Below, piece by piece: positions 53,223-64,000 of a stretch of DNA of 64,000 bases (position 1 is the stretch's first letter; each line of letters opens with the position of its first letter). The stretch is from Deroplatys truncata (taxonomy: Eukaryota; Arthropoda; Insecta; Mantodea; Mantidae). A program made the position numbers and the translations under genes. The notes under the pieces were generated by a model. That model was not told the origin of the DNA, made no database searches, and worked only from the letters and a program-made list of their open reading frames with translations. The stretch covers positions 278,221,341-278,285,340 of the forward strand of contig CM060990.1 in the NCBI GenBank assembly GCA_030765065.1. The letters are read 5' to 3'.

Positions 53223-55140
53223 CCCATTAGTTCCCGAATTAATATTTTTACGTTTCTAAATTTATCACCTTTTCCTTGCTTCTTAGACAGAAAATGAATC
53301 ATTAAACGTGAAAGTGCAGTTTTTACATTTTCAGTTTTAGCATAATATACTATATCATATATGTACCACTAAGCACCAATGGAAGCAAAACATAAATGCA
53401 CTTGAAAAGACTGCAAACGTTTGTAAAGTAAGTATACAATTTTACACGAGTGTATATAAATAATAAATAAAAACAACAAATTATTTGGTGTGATAAGCAA
53501 CAAAACATTCAGCATACAGTCCTAGATTACACTTCTTGAACTGGTTACGCGCTTTTGTCTTGCAGTTTATTCCAACACATCGTCTTCTTTTAGGTTCCTA
53601 TATTTTTACAATCAGGTGGTTCAGTCTACCAAACTGGAGCTCTTCTGCTGCAGTACTGAAGTTTGAAGTTCGTCCAGGTCCTTTCGGTGGTGTCGCATAC
53701 GTCTTCAAGTGCATCTGCACAATTTCTCTTCGAAAAGTTACACGAGAAGTTGTATTTCTATTTTTGCGGTGGAGTATCCGGGAATTGTGCACAGTGGTAT
53801 ATAATAACCAACTGAAAGGAGCCCAGTATCATTTCCAGTTAAAGATATTTATCCAGTACTTATTTACGTTTTGATCCTTACATCAGTTCCAGGATGTACT
53901 TATTGTATTCTGTCTGGAGGGAGGGTCGCAGAACTCCAATGTATTTCCTTGAACTCTGTGAAGATTTTTTTAACATTAGTTACTGCATTCACACTTGTTA
54001 TATTTGATGCTGCAGGAACAACAGAGTTGTTCCATTTATACAGAGGCAGCTCATTTCGCTTTTGTATGGCAGAATAAATAGTCCCTCTTTCATGTTTCTC
54101 TATTTCCTTCTTCTTTGGAAAACGGGGCAGTTTTGGGGAACGCCATCTTTCTCACAGTCCCGGTGCTCCCACAACATTTTTCTCTGAGTAAAATTAACAA
54201 ATTGAAACTTGTAAACCAGTTGTCTAAACAAAAGTGAGATGGAAGTGATTTCATTTCTGTAGGCAAACCATCAATCATTCTTATGAGCGGAACAGTTGCT
54301 TTTCTAAAATACTTCTGGTCTGGGGATTCTGAATAGTTGACCGGCCTTGATATACATCAAAGTCTACTAGGTAACCACAAGATGTATTCAGTGACCAGTC
54401 CTTGTATCAGAAGAGCAAATTGGTTTATCTCGGATAAACTGTTTCAGCCTATGCCTCCCGAAATACCTCAGCATGCTTTCATCATAAGGCAAATGCTTTT
54501 CAGGCACAAAATATTTGGAAAAATTTCTTCTACCTTTTTCATAATAGATCTAATTTTACATAATTGATTTCCTTAGAGGCTGTACAAGGATCACCATAAT
54601 TCTTAAGTAAAGCGTATCTATTAGTTTCCTTGGTAATGAAATGGATAACTTCATCAATAAAGAATAGTTAAAATGACTCAATTGCATTACTGGTTCCTTG
54701 TAGCTAAAATTGAGAAGCATCAAATTGTATCAAGCTCGTTTCAAAATCTCCTTCAATCCAGGTAGATCTTTTATCAGAATGAGTGTACGACTTGTCCGGA
54801 ACTGTTGTTAGTGCTGATGGTGGTGTTGGAGCTGGAATTGGCATTGGCGAAAGAAGTACATCTTCGTTTAGCAAGTTCGATGTTTGTGTATCTTGTGAAT
54901 GAGATAATATCTCCACTCTATCTCCAGTTCTAACTTCAGCATCAGCAAGAAGTTGTCTTCGACTAAGATTGTCAGGAGTATCTCCTTCTTCTTCACCCCC
55001 AGAATCTTCGTCTGTCAAAATATTCAAATCAGGCGGCGGAATCAAAATATCCTCAAAGTCAGGTACATCTTTAAATAGTGTGTCCAAAGCTTCCTGGACT
55101 GAAAATCCTGGCTGTAGAATCTCAGCCAAGCCTTTGAATG
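53223..55140 (-). mobile_element. piggyBac-type element, decayed, minus strand
   Basis: A TTAA target site (53219-53222) is followed by CCCATTAGTTCCCGAATTAA at 53223, a likely terminal repeat. The transposase reads leftward from 55129. The partner end with TTAA was not located to the right of 55140, so the right limit is only the start of coding sequence. Confidence 0.6.
53560..55129 (-). pseudogene. piggyBac transposase
   Basis: An acidic N-terminal region (54704-55129) is open for 141 codons: LQPGFSVQEALDTLF, PDLNILTDEDSGGEEEGD, DKRSTWIEGDFETSL. After a stop come FFIDEVIHFITKETNRYALL and NYGDPC, then DNWFTSFNLLILLREKCC (54090-54278), ASNITSVNAVTNVKK, WAPFSWLLYTTVHNSRIL-like reading, and FRREIVQMHLKTY near 53700. 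This order is that of piggyBac transposases (about 550-600 residues). At least six breaks are present. Confidence 0.72.
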
Positions 55141-55689
55141 AAATAAGTAAGAGTTTACGTCACAACAGCAAGAGGCAAAACAGAGTAACACATAACAAGC
55201 ATTCAAAACAAACTGCTCTCATTAGTTCTTAGCGTACCTTTTATGTAACACTGAAATTAGGGCATGTATCCCCACCGCAAACACAATGTTGCATAAATTT
55301 AAACGGATATCGCATTATTATTAGTACATTAAGGAACTACTTGCAGTTTGTGAATTTTTAGTATAAAGTAGTTCAATAGTTATACTTGCTCTAAAGTCCA
55401 TGGCATGTTGAGATTCAGGCTGTAGGAAAAATGTTTAATTTCAAATGCCACTTACTCCACCTAGTGTACTGGTTCGCACAAGAACTAAGTCAGGAATGAA
55501 ATAACGGATATTCAACAATGCGTAAATAAGCCCAACAAAATTATATAAGTTCATTGTTATCCAAACAATTAGTTTAAGTCTAGTCCTGTCACGCGTATCA
55601 TTAATACAACGCTGGGCAATCATGGCTTAATAAATGTCTCCAAAGTTAAATAAAGATGACGAAACGTTTTTACACTAATAACGAATATT
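55141..55689. other. AT-rich stretch, no gene seen
   Basis: No supported coding region. The missing right end of the piggyBac may lie here in decayed form. Confidence 0.45.
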
Positions 55690-56223
55690 ATTTGTGTTTC
55701 AGTAAGTAAATGTTTATGTTAAAAATGTTAACTAACTTTTTTGTAATGCAGCTCAATTCTCGATTTTTCTTTGCAAATAGGTCGATAACATCGTCCTGAA
55801 TACTCGGTGTGCACTGCAGTTTGGCTAACACGGACTTCATCACTGCAAGGGATGATAATCTACTCTGCCTCTTGGAGTTTCTAAAATAGTTTTTTGTTCT
55901 GTTTAAAGTGGAAAATTCCATTTGCCGCACCAGTTCCTAGTATGTTTAATATTAACTCACAAAGTTTTGATGTTTGTGTCGGCTCTAGTTTTTGCGTGCA
56001 CTCGAATAAGTCATGCACACTGTTTTTAAAAATGTCAGGATCCAAATACATTACCATAAAATCAAAGAAAGTTCCGTAATTCTCTTTTAGACATGGAAGC
56101 GCTCTTTCTTGGAATGATATTTTATGATCATGAAAATGCTTTGAATCAACGAGAGTAAAAAGGCAAGGCTTTGTGTCCTCTGAAAATCGTTCGGAAACGT
56201 TATGGTAAGTTGTATCGATGATT
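55690..56223 (-). pseudogene. hAT (ZMYM1-like) transposase, C-terminal half
   Basis: The minus strand reads DTTYHNVSERFSEDTKPCLF, DHKISFQERALPCLKENYG and SKLCELILNILGTGAANGIF, then SRLSSLAVMKSVLAKLQC and DVIDLFAKKNRELS at 55840-55740. These match the C-terminal dimerisation region of ZMYM1-like hAT enzymes. The expected SVERSFS-type motif is altered to AANGIF. The upstream half lies beyond the LINE at 61381 onward. Confidence 0.68.
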
Positions 56224-56620
56224 CCTCCCCTAGGAGCCACAGGACCTAGTAGTTGGTGGGGAGGCTTCCGTGTACCAGTGATTTACTAAGCTGTGCTGGT
56301 AGAGGTACTTATGCCAGAGAGGTTCGTAATGAGGTACCAGACTAAGAAGTGGCTCAACAGAAAATCCAACCCAAAGGGACTCCCAGTTGGAGAACCTTGA
56401 GGAACTCCCAGTTGGAGGACCTTCCAGGGGCTCTGGTCCACCCAATCCAAGGTGGGAAGGCATCGTGCCGAGGGATGAATGGCACTGGTGTGGTAAAAAT
56501 GCAGTGTCGTGAACGATCTCTTCAGGGCACCAGGCGACACCCTGAAGTAATTAGCCTTCCCAATATATACGGGGCTCTGTATTGGGTGACTTTTATTTCC
56601 CTGCTACTCGTGGGACCAAC

Positions 56621-57661
56621 ATGGACCAAAACAAAATAATTATTACCAAGGCGGGTGAGAGAGACTCTCCAGTTGAGAGAAATCTCTCACCTGACAGAGA
56701 AAAGTCGAGTGACAGAGACTCTCCAGCAGACAGAAATCTGTCACTAGATAAACAAATGGGTGTAACAGCATCTGGAATTAATACAATGCACCTGGACACT
56801 AAGAAGTTGTCAGGGGCAGCTAGAAGAAGAATAAAAAAAGCTAAAAAAATGAGTGAGGTCACAGGTAATGTAAACCCACAGAGTAAAGGGGTGGAGGTCC
56901 GTACTGATCCAGGGACTTCTAAATGAACCAGGACAAGTGTGGATACTCCTCCTTCGGATAAAGCCAAACCTGTTAAGAGGACTAGGGGCACTGAACCTGG
57001 TGTCACTTACAGGGAAGCTTTGGCCGCTTTTAAGATGGCAGCTGTTGAAGAATCCTATCCTTAGAGAAAGCTAATTGGGGAGGACATTCGACCCATTCAG
57101 GCTGAGATTCTGAGGAAGATAGATGAGGCGCCAACTAGTGAATCTGTACCTAAACTCAGGTCCTTTTCTCTACAGGACGGGGCTCTGATATATTATTGTG
57201 ATGATGAGCAGTCATGTAATTGGCTCCAAAAACATATTCAGGGAGCTAAAATCAAGGAGAGATTAGTTCTCAAAGTAGTAGATCCAAAAGATCTACCTAA
57301 GCCAGTCAAGGTGGCCCTTAGAACTCGGGACATTACAACCGATGATCATAAAGTGCTGCTAAGACGCATCCAGAGATTAAACCAGGAGCTGAATATAGAG
57401 CACTCGAAAATCATTGACAAGCAGGCAGACCCCTCTGGTCAACGCCTAATCTTAATGGTGGACCAAGAGTCTGCTAAGAAGATAAAGGAGCTTGGCATGT
57501 CGGCCTATACTGGGGTAGACAGGGCCCTTTTTAAGATCCTGTCTGATCCGGAGAGGAAGGCAGTAGCAGACAAAGCGAAGAAGGCAGGCAGCGATGGCAG
57601 AGACAGTCCGGAGACGATGGAGATAGGGGACTCTGGAGGATCCGCATCGGGTACTGCTTAA
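56621..57661 (+). pseudogene. LINE ORF1 (DUF4780-like)
   Basis: A 347-codon frame starts MDQNKIIITKAGERDSPVE with a Ser/Asp/Arg-rich repeat-like head (SPDREKSSDRDSPADRNLS). A basic stretch (ARRRIKKAKK) follows. The folded C-terminal part has GVTYREALAAFKM, SFSLQDGALIYYCDDEQSC and NWLQKHIQG, resembling the DUF4780 nucleic-acid-binding module of such LINEs. Two in-frame stops lie at 56924-56926 and 57062-57064. Otherwise the frame is kept to its TAA at 57659-57661. Confidence 0.75.
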
Positions 57662-57689
57662 GGTAAGTGTTGTGGGTTAATGTAATTAT

Positions 57690-60600
57690 GAAAATAGTTT
57701 AAATTAACTTACAGCACTGTAAGGCAGCTTCAGCCATTCTAAGTAAGAGACTTGTTGAAGACAATGTTGATATTGCTTTCATACAGGAACCTTGGCTTTT
57801 CATAGGTTCAATTAGAGGGATCAGTTGTACTAAGGGCACTATATATAGACCTAGTAATAATAATCCAAGATTATGCATTTATGCTGAGAATTGGATAAAC
57901 GCATTACTTCTTACTGAGCACTGTTCCAAGGGATGTAACTACAATCCAAACAACAGTGGAGGAGGCAGGAGAGAGAAGAGTTTTAATACTCTCTTCCGTC
58001 TACCTCCCTTACGAAGACTCTGATCCACCATTGATAGCGGTGAGGGACCTTGTGACCCACTGCGGAGAGAATGGAAAGGAGTTAATCCTGGGGGTTGATA
58101 CCAACGCACACCACACACTGTGGGGAGCACTGATATCAATCCCAGAGGAGAAAAGTTAATGGAGGACTTGGTGAGTACAGATCTTAATATACTAAATCGA
58201 GGTAATGAACCAACCTTTGTAACTTTGTGAAGGGAGGAAGTCATTGACATAACGATAGGGACTAATATTATTGAGGACCTAATTACAAGTTGGCATGTAT
58301 CCTCGGAGATCACTCTCTCTGATCATAGATGCATATGCTTCAATATCAAAGCACAAGTCACTCTACCAGTGATTTACAGAAATCCGAGGAAAACTGACTG
58401 GGACGGATATAGACGAGACCTATCAGCATTGACATCGGGTATCTCAAGGAACATTCGTTCGATATTGGATGTGGAGTTTGCCGTTGATGAATTACAACGG
58501 TCAATTCTCCTATCCTATCATCAAAATTGTCAGCCTAAGGTAGCTTACTCGCCAAGGCTTGTGCCTTGGTGGACTAAAGAGTTAAGCAGACTTAGGAAGA
58601 AAGCAAGGAAGGTATTTAGACTTGCAAAAAGAACTGGTGATTGGGATTCATACAGACAAGCCCTCACCAATTATTACAAAGAAATACGCAAAGCCAAAAG
58701 GATTTCGTGGAGGGAGTACTGCCAGGGGATGGAGAATGTTCCCAGCAGTGCAAGATTCATGAAACACATAGCAAAGGGTATTAAAAAATTTGTGAGCACT
58801 ATTAAACTGCCTGATGGCACGTACACACACTCTGGTTCTGAGACGCTCCTGCAACTTGCGAGGGCTTACTTTCCAGACTTTGAGGTAGACAATGACAGCA
58901 ATTCTGTGAGGGGGCAACCAAATCTGGACCATCTTTCTTTGGACAGAGAGGATTGGAACCTAATCAGGAGCGTAGTCATTGTCACTAAAATACGATGGGC
59001 TGTCAAGTCGTTTGGACCATATAAATCGGCAGGCCCTGATTTAATCATTCCTGCATTTCTACAATATGGTATTGATTCAGTTCAATCCCTACTTTGTGGT
59101 ATTTTTAGAGTTTGCCTAGCCTATGGATATATTCCCATGGCTTGGGACAAACAAAGGTGGTGTTTATACCTAAACCAGGGCGTCCTAGTTACGCCCAGGC
59201 CAAGGCTTATCGCCCTATAAGTCTCTCTTCTTTTATGCTTAAAATTCTGGAGAGGTTAGTGGATAGGCACATTAGGGATTTTGTTTTAATGGAATATCCA
59301 TTAAACAAGTACCAATTTGCCTATCAAGTAGGGAAATCAACGGAAGCAGCACTTCTTCAAGTGGTCTCGGCTGTTGAGAAGGCGCTTAATACCAGAGAAA
59401 TAGCCATTGGTGCTTTTCTTGATATTGAAGGTGCGTTTGACACGACATCTTGTGATGTGGTGTAGAACGCCCTCTATGGACACGATGTACCTTCACTTCT
59501 TTGTGAGTGGATACGTTTTGTCTTACAACATAGGCAGATAACCATGAATCTATGTGGGGAGACGCTGGATGTGTCCACGGAGAGGGTCTGCCCGCAGGGA
59601 GGTGTTCTATCACCCCTGCTATGGAACCTTGTAGTGGACACACTTCTTTGCGCACTCAATAGTGATGGTTACTTCACAGTTGGTTTTGCAGATTATATTG
59701 CAATAATCATAAGAGGGATATTTCCTCACATAGTTTCTCAAGTGCTACAAATGGCGCTTAAGAAAGTGGAAGCTTGGTGCAAGATGAATAATATAACTGT
59801 TAATCCAAGCAAAACAGTAGTGGTACCCTTCACCAGGAGAAGGGGGCCTGATTTAACCAGACTCTCTCTCTTTGGTGAAGTAGTGCCCTATTCAACACAA
59901 GTTAAATATCTTGGGCTTGTATTAGACAAGGAATTAACTTGGAAACATCACATGGAATTATGCATTACCAAAGCCTACAGAGTCTTTTGGACATGTAGAG
60001 GTATGCTTGGTAAGACATGGGGTCTGAAACCTAGCATAGCGTATTGGATATACACTGCCATGGTGAGACCTATATTCTCTTATGCCGCACTGATGTGTGG
60101 CCTAGAGTTAATTTAAAGGTGTGCAGAAAGGAACTCTGTAAATTACAGAGAACCTTCAGCATTTCAATTATGGGAGCCTTTCAAAACTACTCCAACTGCG
60201 GCAATGGAGATGCTGATTGGGCTCACACCTCTCCACATATGGATGAAGGCAGAAGCCATGATCGCGCATCACCGTATTTGTCGCCAAACCAAAGTGTCTA
60301 ATACTGGTCATATTAATCATCTCAATCTTCCTTGGAATAAGAATATATAACAGATACTCAACATGGGAACTGACATTCTTGAAAGAAGATTCAAGTTTGA
60401 TTTGAAATTTACGGTCTCCTATCCACAGCGGAGTGAATGGGAAAGACTGGTGAAACCTCATAACAAAGGCCCAATCTGGTATACTAACGGTTCTAGAACC
60501 AAATCGGGAACGGGGGCTGGGCTTTACGGTAATTGCACCAAGATTTCTTATAGTCTTGGTACCTTAGCTACAATTTTCCAGGCTGAGGTTTATGCAATCC

Positions 60601-61298
60601 TAGCCAGTGTCATGGAAAGCATTAAAAGGAGTTATAAGAATAGAAGTGTTCTTATCCTCTCAGACAGTCAAGCTGCTCTTAAAGCACTTGAATCACCATC
60701 AATAAAATTAAAGTTCGTCTCAGAATGCCGGTAATCCTTAATGACACTGGCTGAACACAATAAGGTTCAACATATGTGGGTGCCAGGACACACAGGTATA
60801 CCAGGCAATGAGAAAGCAGATGAAGCAGCCAAGATTGGCAGTGAAATCCCATTTTTTGGTCCGGAGCCTGTACTGACAGTGTCCTACAGACCAGTGAAAC
60901 ATGCCATTAAGTGCTGGGCTCAAGCAGCACACAAGAACTACTGGAACTCCATTGAGGGTTGCAGACATTCCAAGTTTTTTATTACAGACCTGGTTAACAG
61001 CCGGGCAAAATACTTGCGTGGTCTTAGTAGAAGAAGACTTGCTTGGGCAACAGGATTCATTACAGGACACTGTGCCCTAAAGTTTAATCTATACAGAATG
61101 GGATTGTTTAACAACCGTATCTGTAGTAGATGTCTAGAAGGAGATGAGACTGTTACTCATCTACTATGTGATTGCCCTGCTCTTGCGAATCAAAGAGCAA
61201 GTATTTTTGGCAATCACTTTCCAAAGATAGATGAACTATCGAAAGCCTCAGTTAGCAGTCTGGTTAAGTTCATATCGAGCAACAGACTACTTAACTGA
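57690..61298 (+). pseudogene. LINE ORF2: endonuclease, reverse transcriptase, RNase H
   Basis: The endonuclease starts INLQHCKAASAIL and VDIAFIQEPW, then GVDTNAHHTLWG and LSDHRCICF after frameshifts near 57960, 58140 and 58230. The reverse transcriptase has SAGPDLIIPAFLQYG, AYRPISLSSFMLKILERL, DIEGAFDT and CPQGGVLSPLLWNL. Its active site is FADY where family members have FADD, and an in-frame TAG at about 59463 follows. RNase H begins WYTNGSRTKSGTGAG (TDGS expected) and ends WVPGHTGIPGNEKAD, then CSRCLEGDETVTHLLCDC. Frameshifts at 59140, 60115 and 60735. Both catalytic changes imply it is dead. Confidence 0.85.
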
Positions 61299-61380
61299 TG
61301 AAAGGAGGGATGCGCAATAGATCTTAAGGTCGCAGTGCTTGGGCATAATACCCACCCCTTTTCAAACTAGAACTAGAACT

Positions 61381-62070
61381 GTATCGATGATTTCATTATA
61401 TATCCATGTGTAGGAACATTTTCTTTCTTCCCCTTTGATTGAATCAATGGGAATTCTTTTGATACATAATGGTAAATCTGATTGAGTGGTATCTTCAGTT
61501 TTTGTTCAGAGCTGATCAACGTTGTTTCTCAAACGTTGGAGTTGGTCTTTAAGCTACTCCTTTTTTACTTCAAAATACTACGTTAAGTCTTTTGGTTTGG
61601 AGGATTTCAAGGATAGCATCAGAATGGGAAAAATCAAGAAAAAGGTTTTCAATATGAAATCGAAATCGCTTAAAAGCGAAAGAAGACCACCAGCGGAAGA
61701 AATTGTTACCATATTCCGTTCCTTTGGAATTTCAATAATAGAAACCACAAGACTTTCAGTCCCATCTTTATATCGTGGACAGTTTCAACTAGGCGACTTT
61801 GATATTGCCAACGACTTGTGCCACGGATGGAAATCGTATCCTAAGATGCCTGTCCAAAGCCGTTATTATCTTAGTATACCTAAAAATAGGATGATTCCAA
61901 AGCTAGGAAGAATGGCAAAGAACATCCTTACTTCTTTAATGAAATGTGTGGACTGCAAAGGTACTAGATTTAACTTACGTGGGTAAAAGTGGACAAATAT
62001 GGCATTTTTATAATGATCCCGAATATCTTCTTGCAAACCACCATACTGCCCAGTCATTACAGCAGCCCAA
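61381..62070 (-). pseudogene. hAT (ZMYM1-like) transposase, central part
   Basis: The minus strand reads AAVMTGQYGGLQEDIRDHY, AIFVHFYPRKLNLVPLQ and HFIKEVRMFFAILPSFG (62070-61860), the DGA.VM.G...G.Q and H.Y.H.LNL core of ZMYM1-like enzymes. Further pieces lead to YNEII at the LINE junction, where the reading passes to DTTYHNVSE on the other side. Upstream of 62070 the frame is lost. In the canonical motif DGAAVM the first residues are DWAAVM. Confidence 0.65.
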
Positions 62071-63599
62071 TCATTGATTGACTGGTTATGAAATTGGAGG
62101 TCCCTTTCTGGAGCCCTGCACGTAAACCAAAAGAAGGCCTATTGTGCCCCTTGGAATACGGAATCCCTTCAAGTTCCAAGGTACCAATGACGGAAACCAA
62201 GCTCTTAGGTTTAATCCCTTTAATATCCTGCAGTTCCAAAAAAGGAGATCCCAGAGAAACCATCCTCTGCTGTGCATATGCCACAACTTACAGAGGATCA
62301 GAGGATGTGCATGGAGGCTTCATCTTCCTCTCTACACTTCCTATTCGACGGGTTATCAATCAACTCCATTATGTGCAGATGCCTGCGAAGAAACCTGTGG
62401 CCGCTGTACATACCTATGGCACCAAAATAGGTCTGTGCCATACCCACAGCACCAAAATAGGTATTTGCTACAAGTTTAGAACCACATTCATAATGGCTTA
62501 ACAGTCCAACAGCGTGATCATAAAGGGAAGTAGCAGAACGGTCACCGCTCATATCTATGAAACTAAAAGTCCTTCTTCAACCTCACCATCGCTTGCGACA
62601 TGCGTAATAATTGAAGACATTTGTCACTTCATACTATTATCTGAAACCTCGTCAAGGATTTAAGCCACAAAATTAGCATAGGAAATTTCCTTTTTATATC
62701 AAGGATCATTCATTCGAAACAGCTTGCACTAACTTGTTTTGTATATCAGGAGAAGAGCCTTGAAATAAACTTGATGACTAAATGATTCAACGAATAATGC
62801 CTCAACAATTTTAAATCATTACGGCCTAGCCTTTGAGAAGTTCATTGTAATTGTCTCTTTTGGGAGATGAGTTGCTTCAATCGTGACTCCTTGCGACCCT
62901 AAAAAGCAGACTACAGTGATCAAATGTCCGACAAAGTTTTTATGTTGCCTCGCTAATTCATTGTGGTTTTAGATCGAAGTTTTATATTGACTGCTGAGAG
63001 CGAATTCAATTCTTGTATTATTCTTGCCAAAAAGCCAAATTATTTAAGACAAGCAATATTACTAGTAGCATTCTGATATCTTTGCCCGCCTTATAAATAT
63101 TATTTAGATCGTCGTATCCAGTACTATTAAAACATGTCCTTCTTTGGAAAACAGTAGGCATGGCCAACAGAATATTTTGTTAAGCTTTTCGCACTCCCAC
63201 ATCCAAGGAATTCCCTTATACAAATTCATATTGAAGGTATAAAGCTTGTGTTTTTCTTTGTTTGCAAGTTAAAAAAAGTGCTTTGGGGTACCACACTCTA
63301 ATAACTGAAGTTTACCACTATGTGTCATTGCATAAAATGGTGTTTGTAAAGGTAATGTCGATAGACCTATTAATGTGAACGCGAGTGCTATTATTGTGTT
63401 AACAAGCACTATGACAGAAAAAAATATTCCGAGGATCACCAGATTTCAAAATTCAAGAGATGCTTTGTTGGAGTTACGCAGGCTGCTTTAAATATCATCT
63501 TAAAGTCAGCTGTATGATATTTGCATGCAGTTACTTCAGTTCAAGTAGAAAGAAAGCGAAGGCATGGAAACTTACCTGTCCAAGCTGAAAAACTTATGG
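62071..63599. other. No recognised gene; short 30-bp tandem duplication
   Basis: A 30-bp unit with GCACCAAAATAGGT is duplicated at 62408-62467. The open stretches at 62057-62552 overlap on both strands and show no family motif. The rest is AT-rich. Confidence 0.5.
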
Positions 63600-64000
63600 A
63601 ACAAATTGAATAAGGGACTTCAGAGGGAAAATGAAGAAAGGCTACCTGATATGTTATTTAATTGCAAGGCTTTAGATGGACTAGCAGAATAACATAATTA
63701 ATCTAAGTCAAGCTGGCTGCATCTAAGCGAAGATAAACGAACAGTTGATGAAGTAACCGCACAGTTATACTCTCTTTAAAGGGACATGAAGATATATGAC
63801 AACCCCAAGGAAGTGGTATTGGACGCACTTGTAATGAAAACGGAAAACCGAGTAAACATTAGAATTTCAAGAAAAGTGAAGACTACAACTTACTGTTGTT
63901 CCAGAGGACATTGGGTTAAGGCACGTAAAATGAAATGCAGATGTCAGACCACGAAAGTCTGTTTCTGACTCTCGAAAGTCTGTGTCAAACAACAATTCTT
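63600..64000 (+). pseudogene. Possible Ty1/copia gag fragment
   Basis: The reading WLHLSEDKRTVDEVTAQLY, a stop, then RDMKIYDN and TYCCSRGHWVKARKMK resembles the end of a copia gag region, with TVD.LT..L and a degenerate CCHC-type knuckle (the second cysteine and last cysteine are shifted or lost). It runs off the right edge. No LTR, integrase or polymerase can be seen. Confidence 0.4.

Larger units (their letters stand above)
56224..61380 (+). mobile_element. Loa-type LINE with RNase H, full length, inactive
   Basis: A perfect 12-bp duplication GTATCGATGATT flanks it (56212-56223, 61381-61392). It is 5,157 bp long, with a 5' UTR of about 400 bp, ORF1, ORF2 (endonuclease, reverse transcriptase, RNase H) and a 3' tail of AACTAG repeats (61364-61380) rather than poly(A). 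The start LQHCKAASAIL.KRL and the presence of RNase H recall the Loa/Baggins group. It sits in a ZMYM1-like hAT gene. Confidence 0.92.

Noticed and set aside
62057-62552. Overlapping open frames of 80-137 codons on both strands
   Set aside because: Mutually overlapping and motif-free. Only the part next to 62070 resembles the hAT gene.

Overview
This is a eukaryotic window, almost certainly from a large, transposon-rich arthropod genome. A bacterial reading is excluded by spliceosomal introns, tRNA-derived SINEs, three kinds of LINE, and piggyBac, Tc1/mariner and hAT transposons. The families seen (a DUF4817-type transposase, Loa-like, I-like and Jockey-like LINEs, SINEs with arthropod-style bodies) fit an insect best. 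The species cannot be read from the sequence. Only one short exon looks like a host gene: 24 codons with a clean splice donor, minus strand, 23461-23532. Nearly everything else is mobile DNA in various stages of decay.

The layout is a set of nested insertions, most datable by target-site duplications (TSDs). From the left: two DUF4817-type elements (1-470, 994-1533). An unclassified transposon-like gene (1797-8250) is split by a 5.9-kb I-type LINE (2103-7978, TSD AAGATAAG), which itself carries a 139-bp MITE. A hAT element (10522-15946, TSD CAAATCAC) is split by a 5'-truncated Jockey LINE. A hAT relic (16464-19581) is split by a piggyBac (16559-18863) with an unusual ATAA duplication. A second copy of the unclassified gene lies at 20475-21700. 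The host exon and an adjoining inverted repeat follow at 23461-24822.

The most striking object is a 16,728-bp element at 28021-44748. It has 5'-AG...CT-3' termini, a perfect 6-bp TSD (GTCGTG) and terminal inverted repeats of about 4.8 and 5.1 kb. It sits inside a hAT transposase whose reading resumes across the duplication (27339-28020 and 44755-45540). Size, TSD length and termini resemble Polinton/Maverick elements, but no polymerase, integrase, ATPase or capsid gene is visible. The 6.8-kb core instead has a promoter, a two-exon gene for a 124-residue protein that may be an OB-fold ssDNA-binding protein, a possible minus-strand gene, several tandem arrays and SINEs. I think it is a non-autonomous or novel giant element.

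To the right are tRNA-like repeats, a Tc1 element with a MITE inside (48056-50110), a mariner (50417-51745), a hAT fragment, a piggyBac relic (53223-55140), and a ZMYM1-like hAT gene split by a full-length but dead Loa-type LINE (56224-61380, TSD GTATCGATGATT). The window ends in a probable copia gag fragment. No transposase or reverse transcriptase here looks intact. Assignments come from reading translations and repeats by eye, without alignments or database searches.
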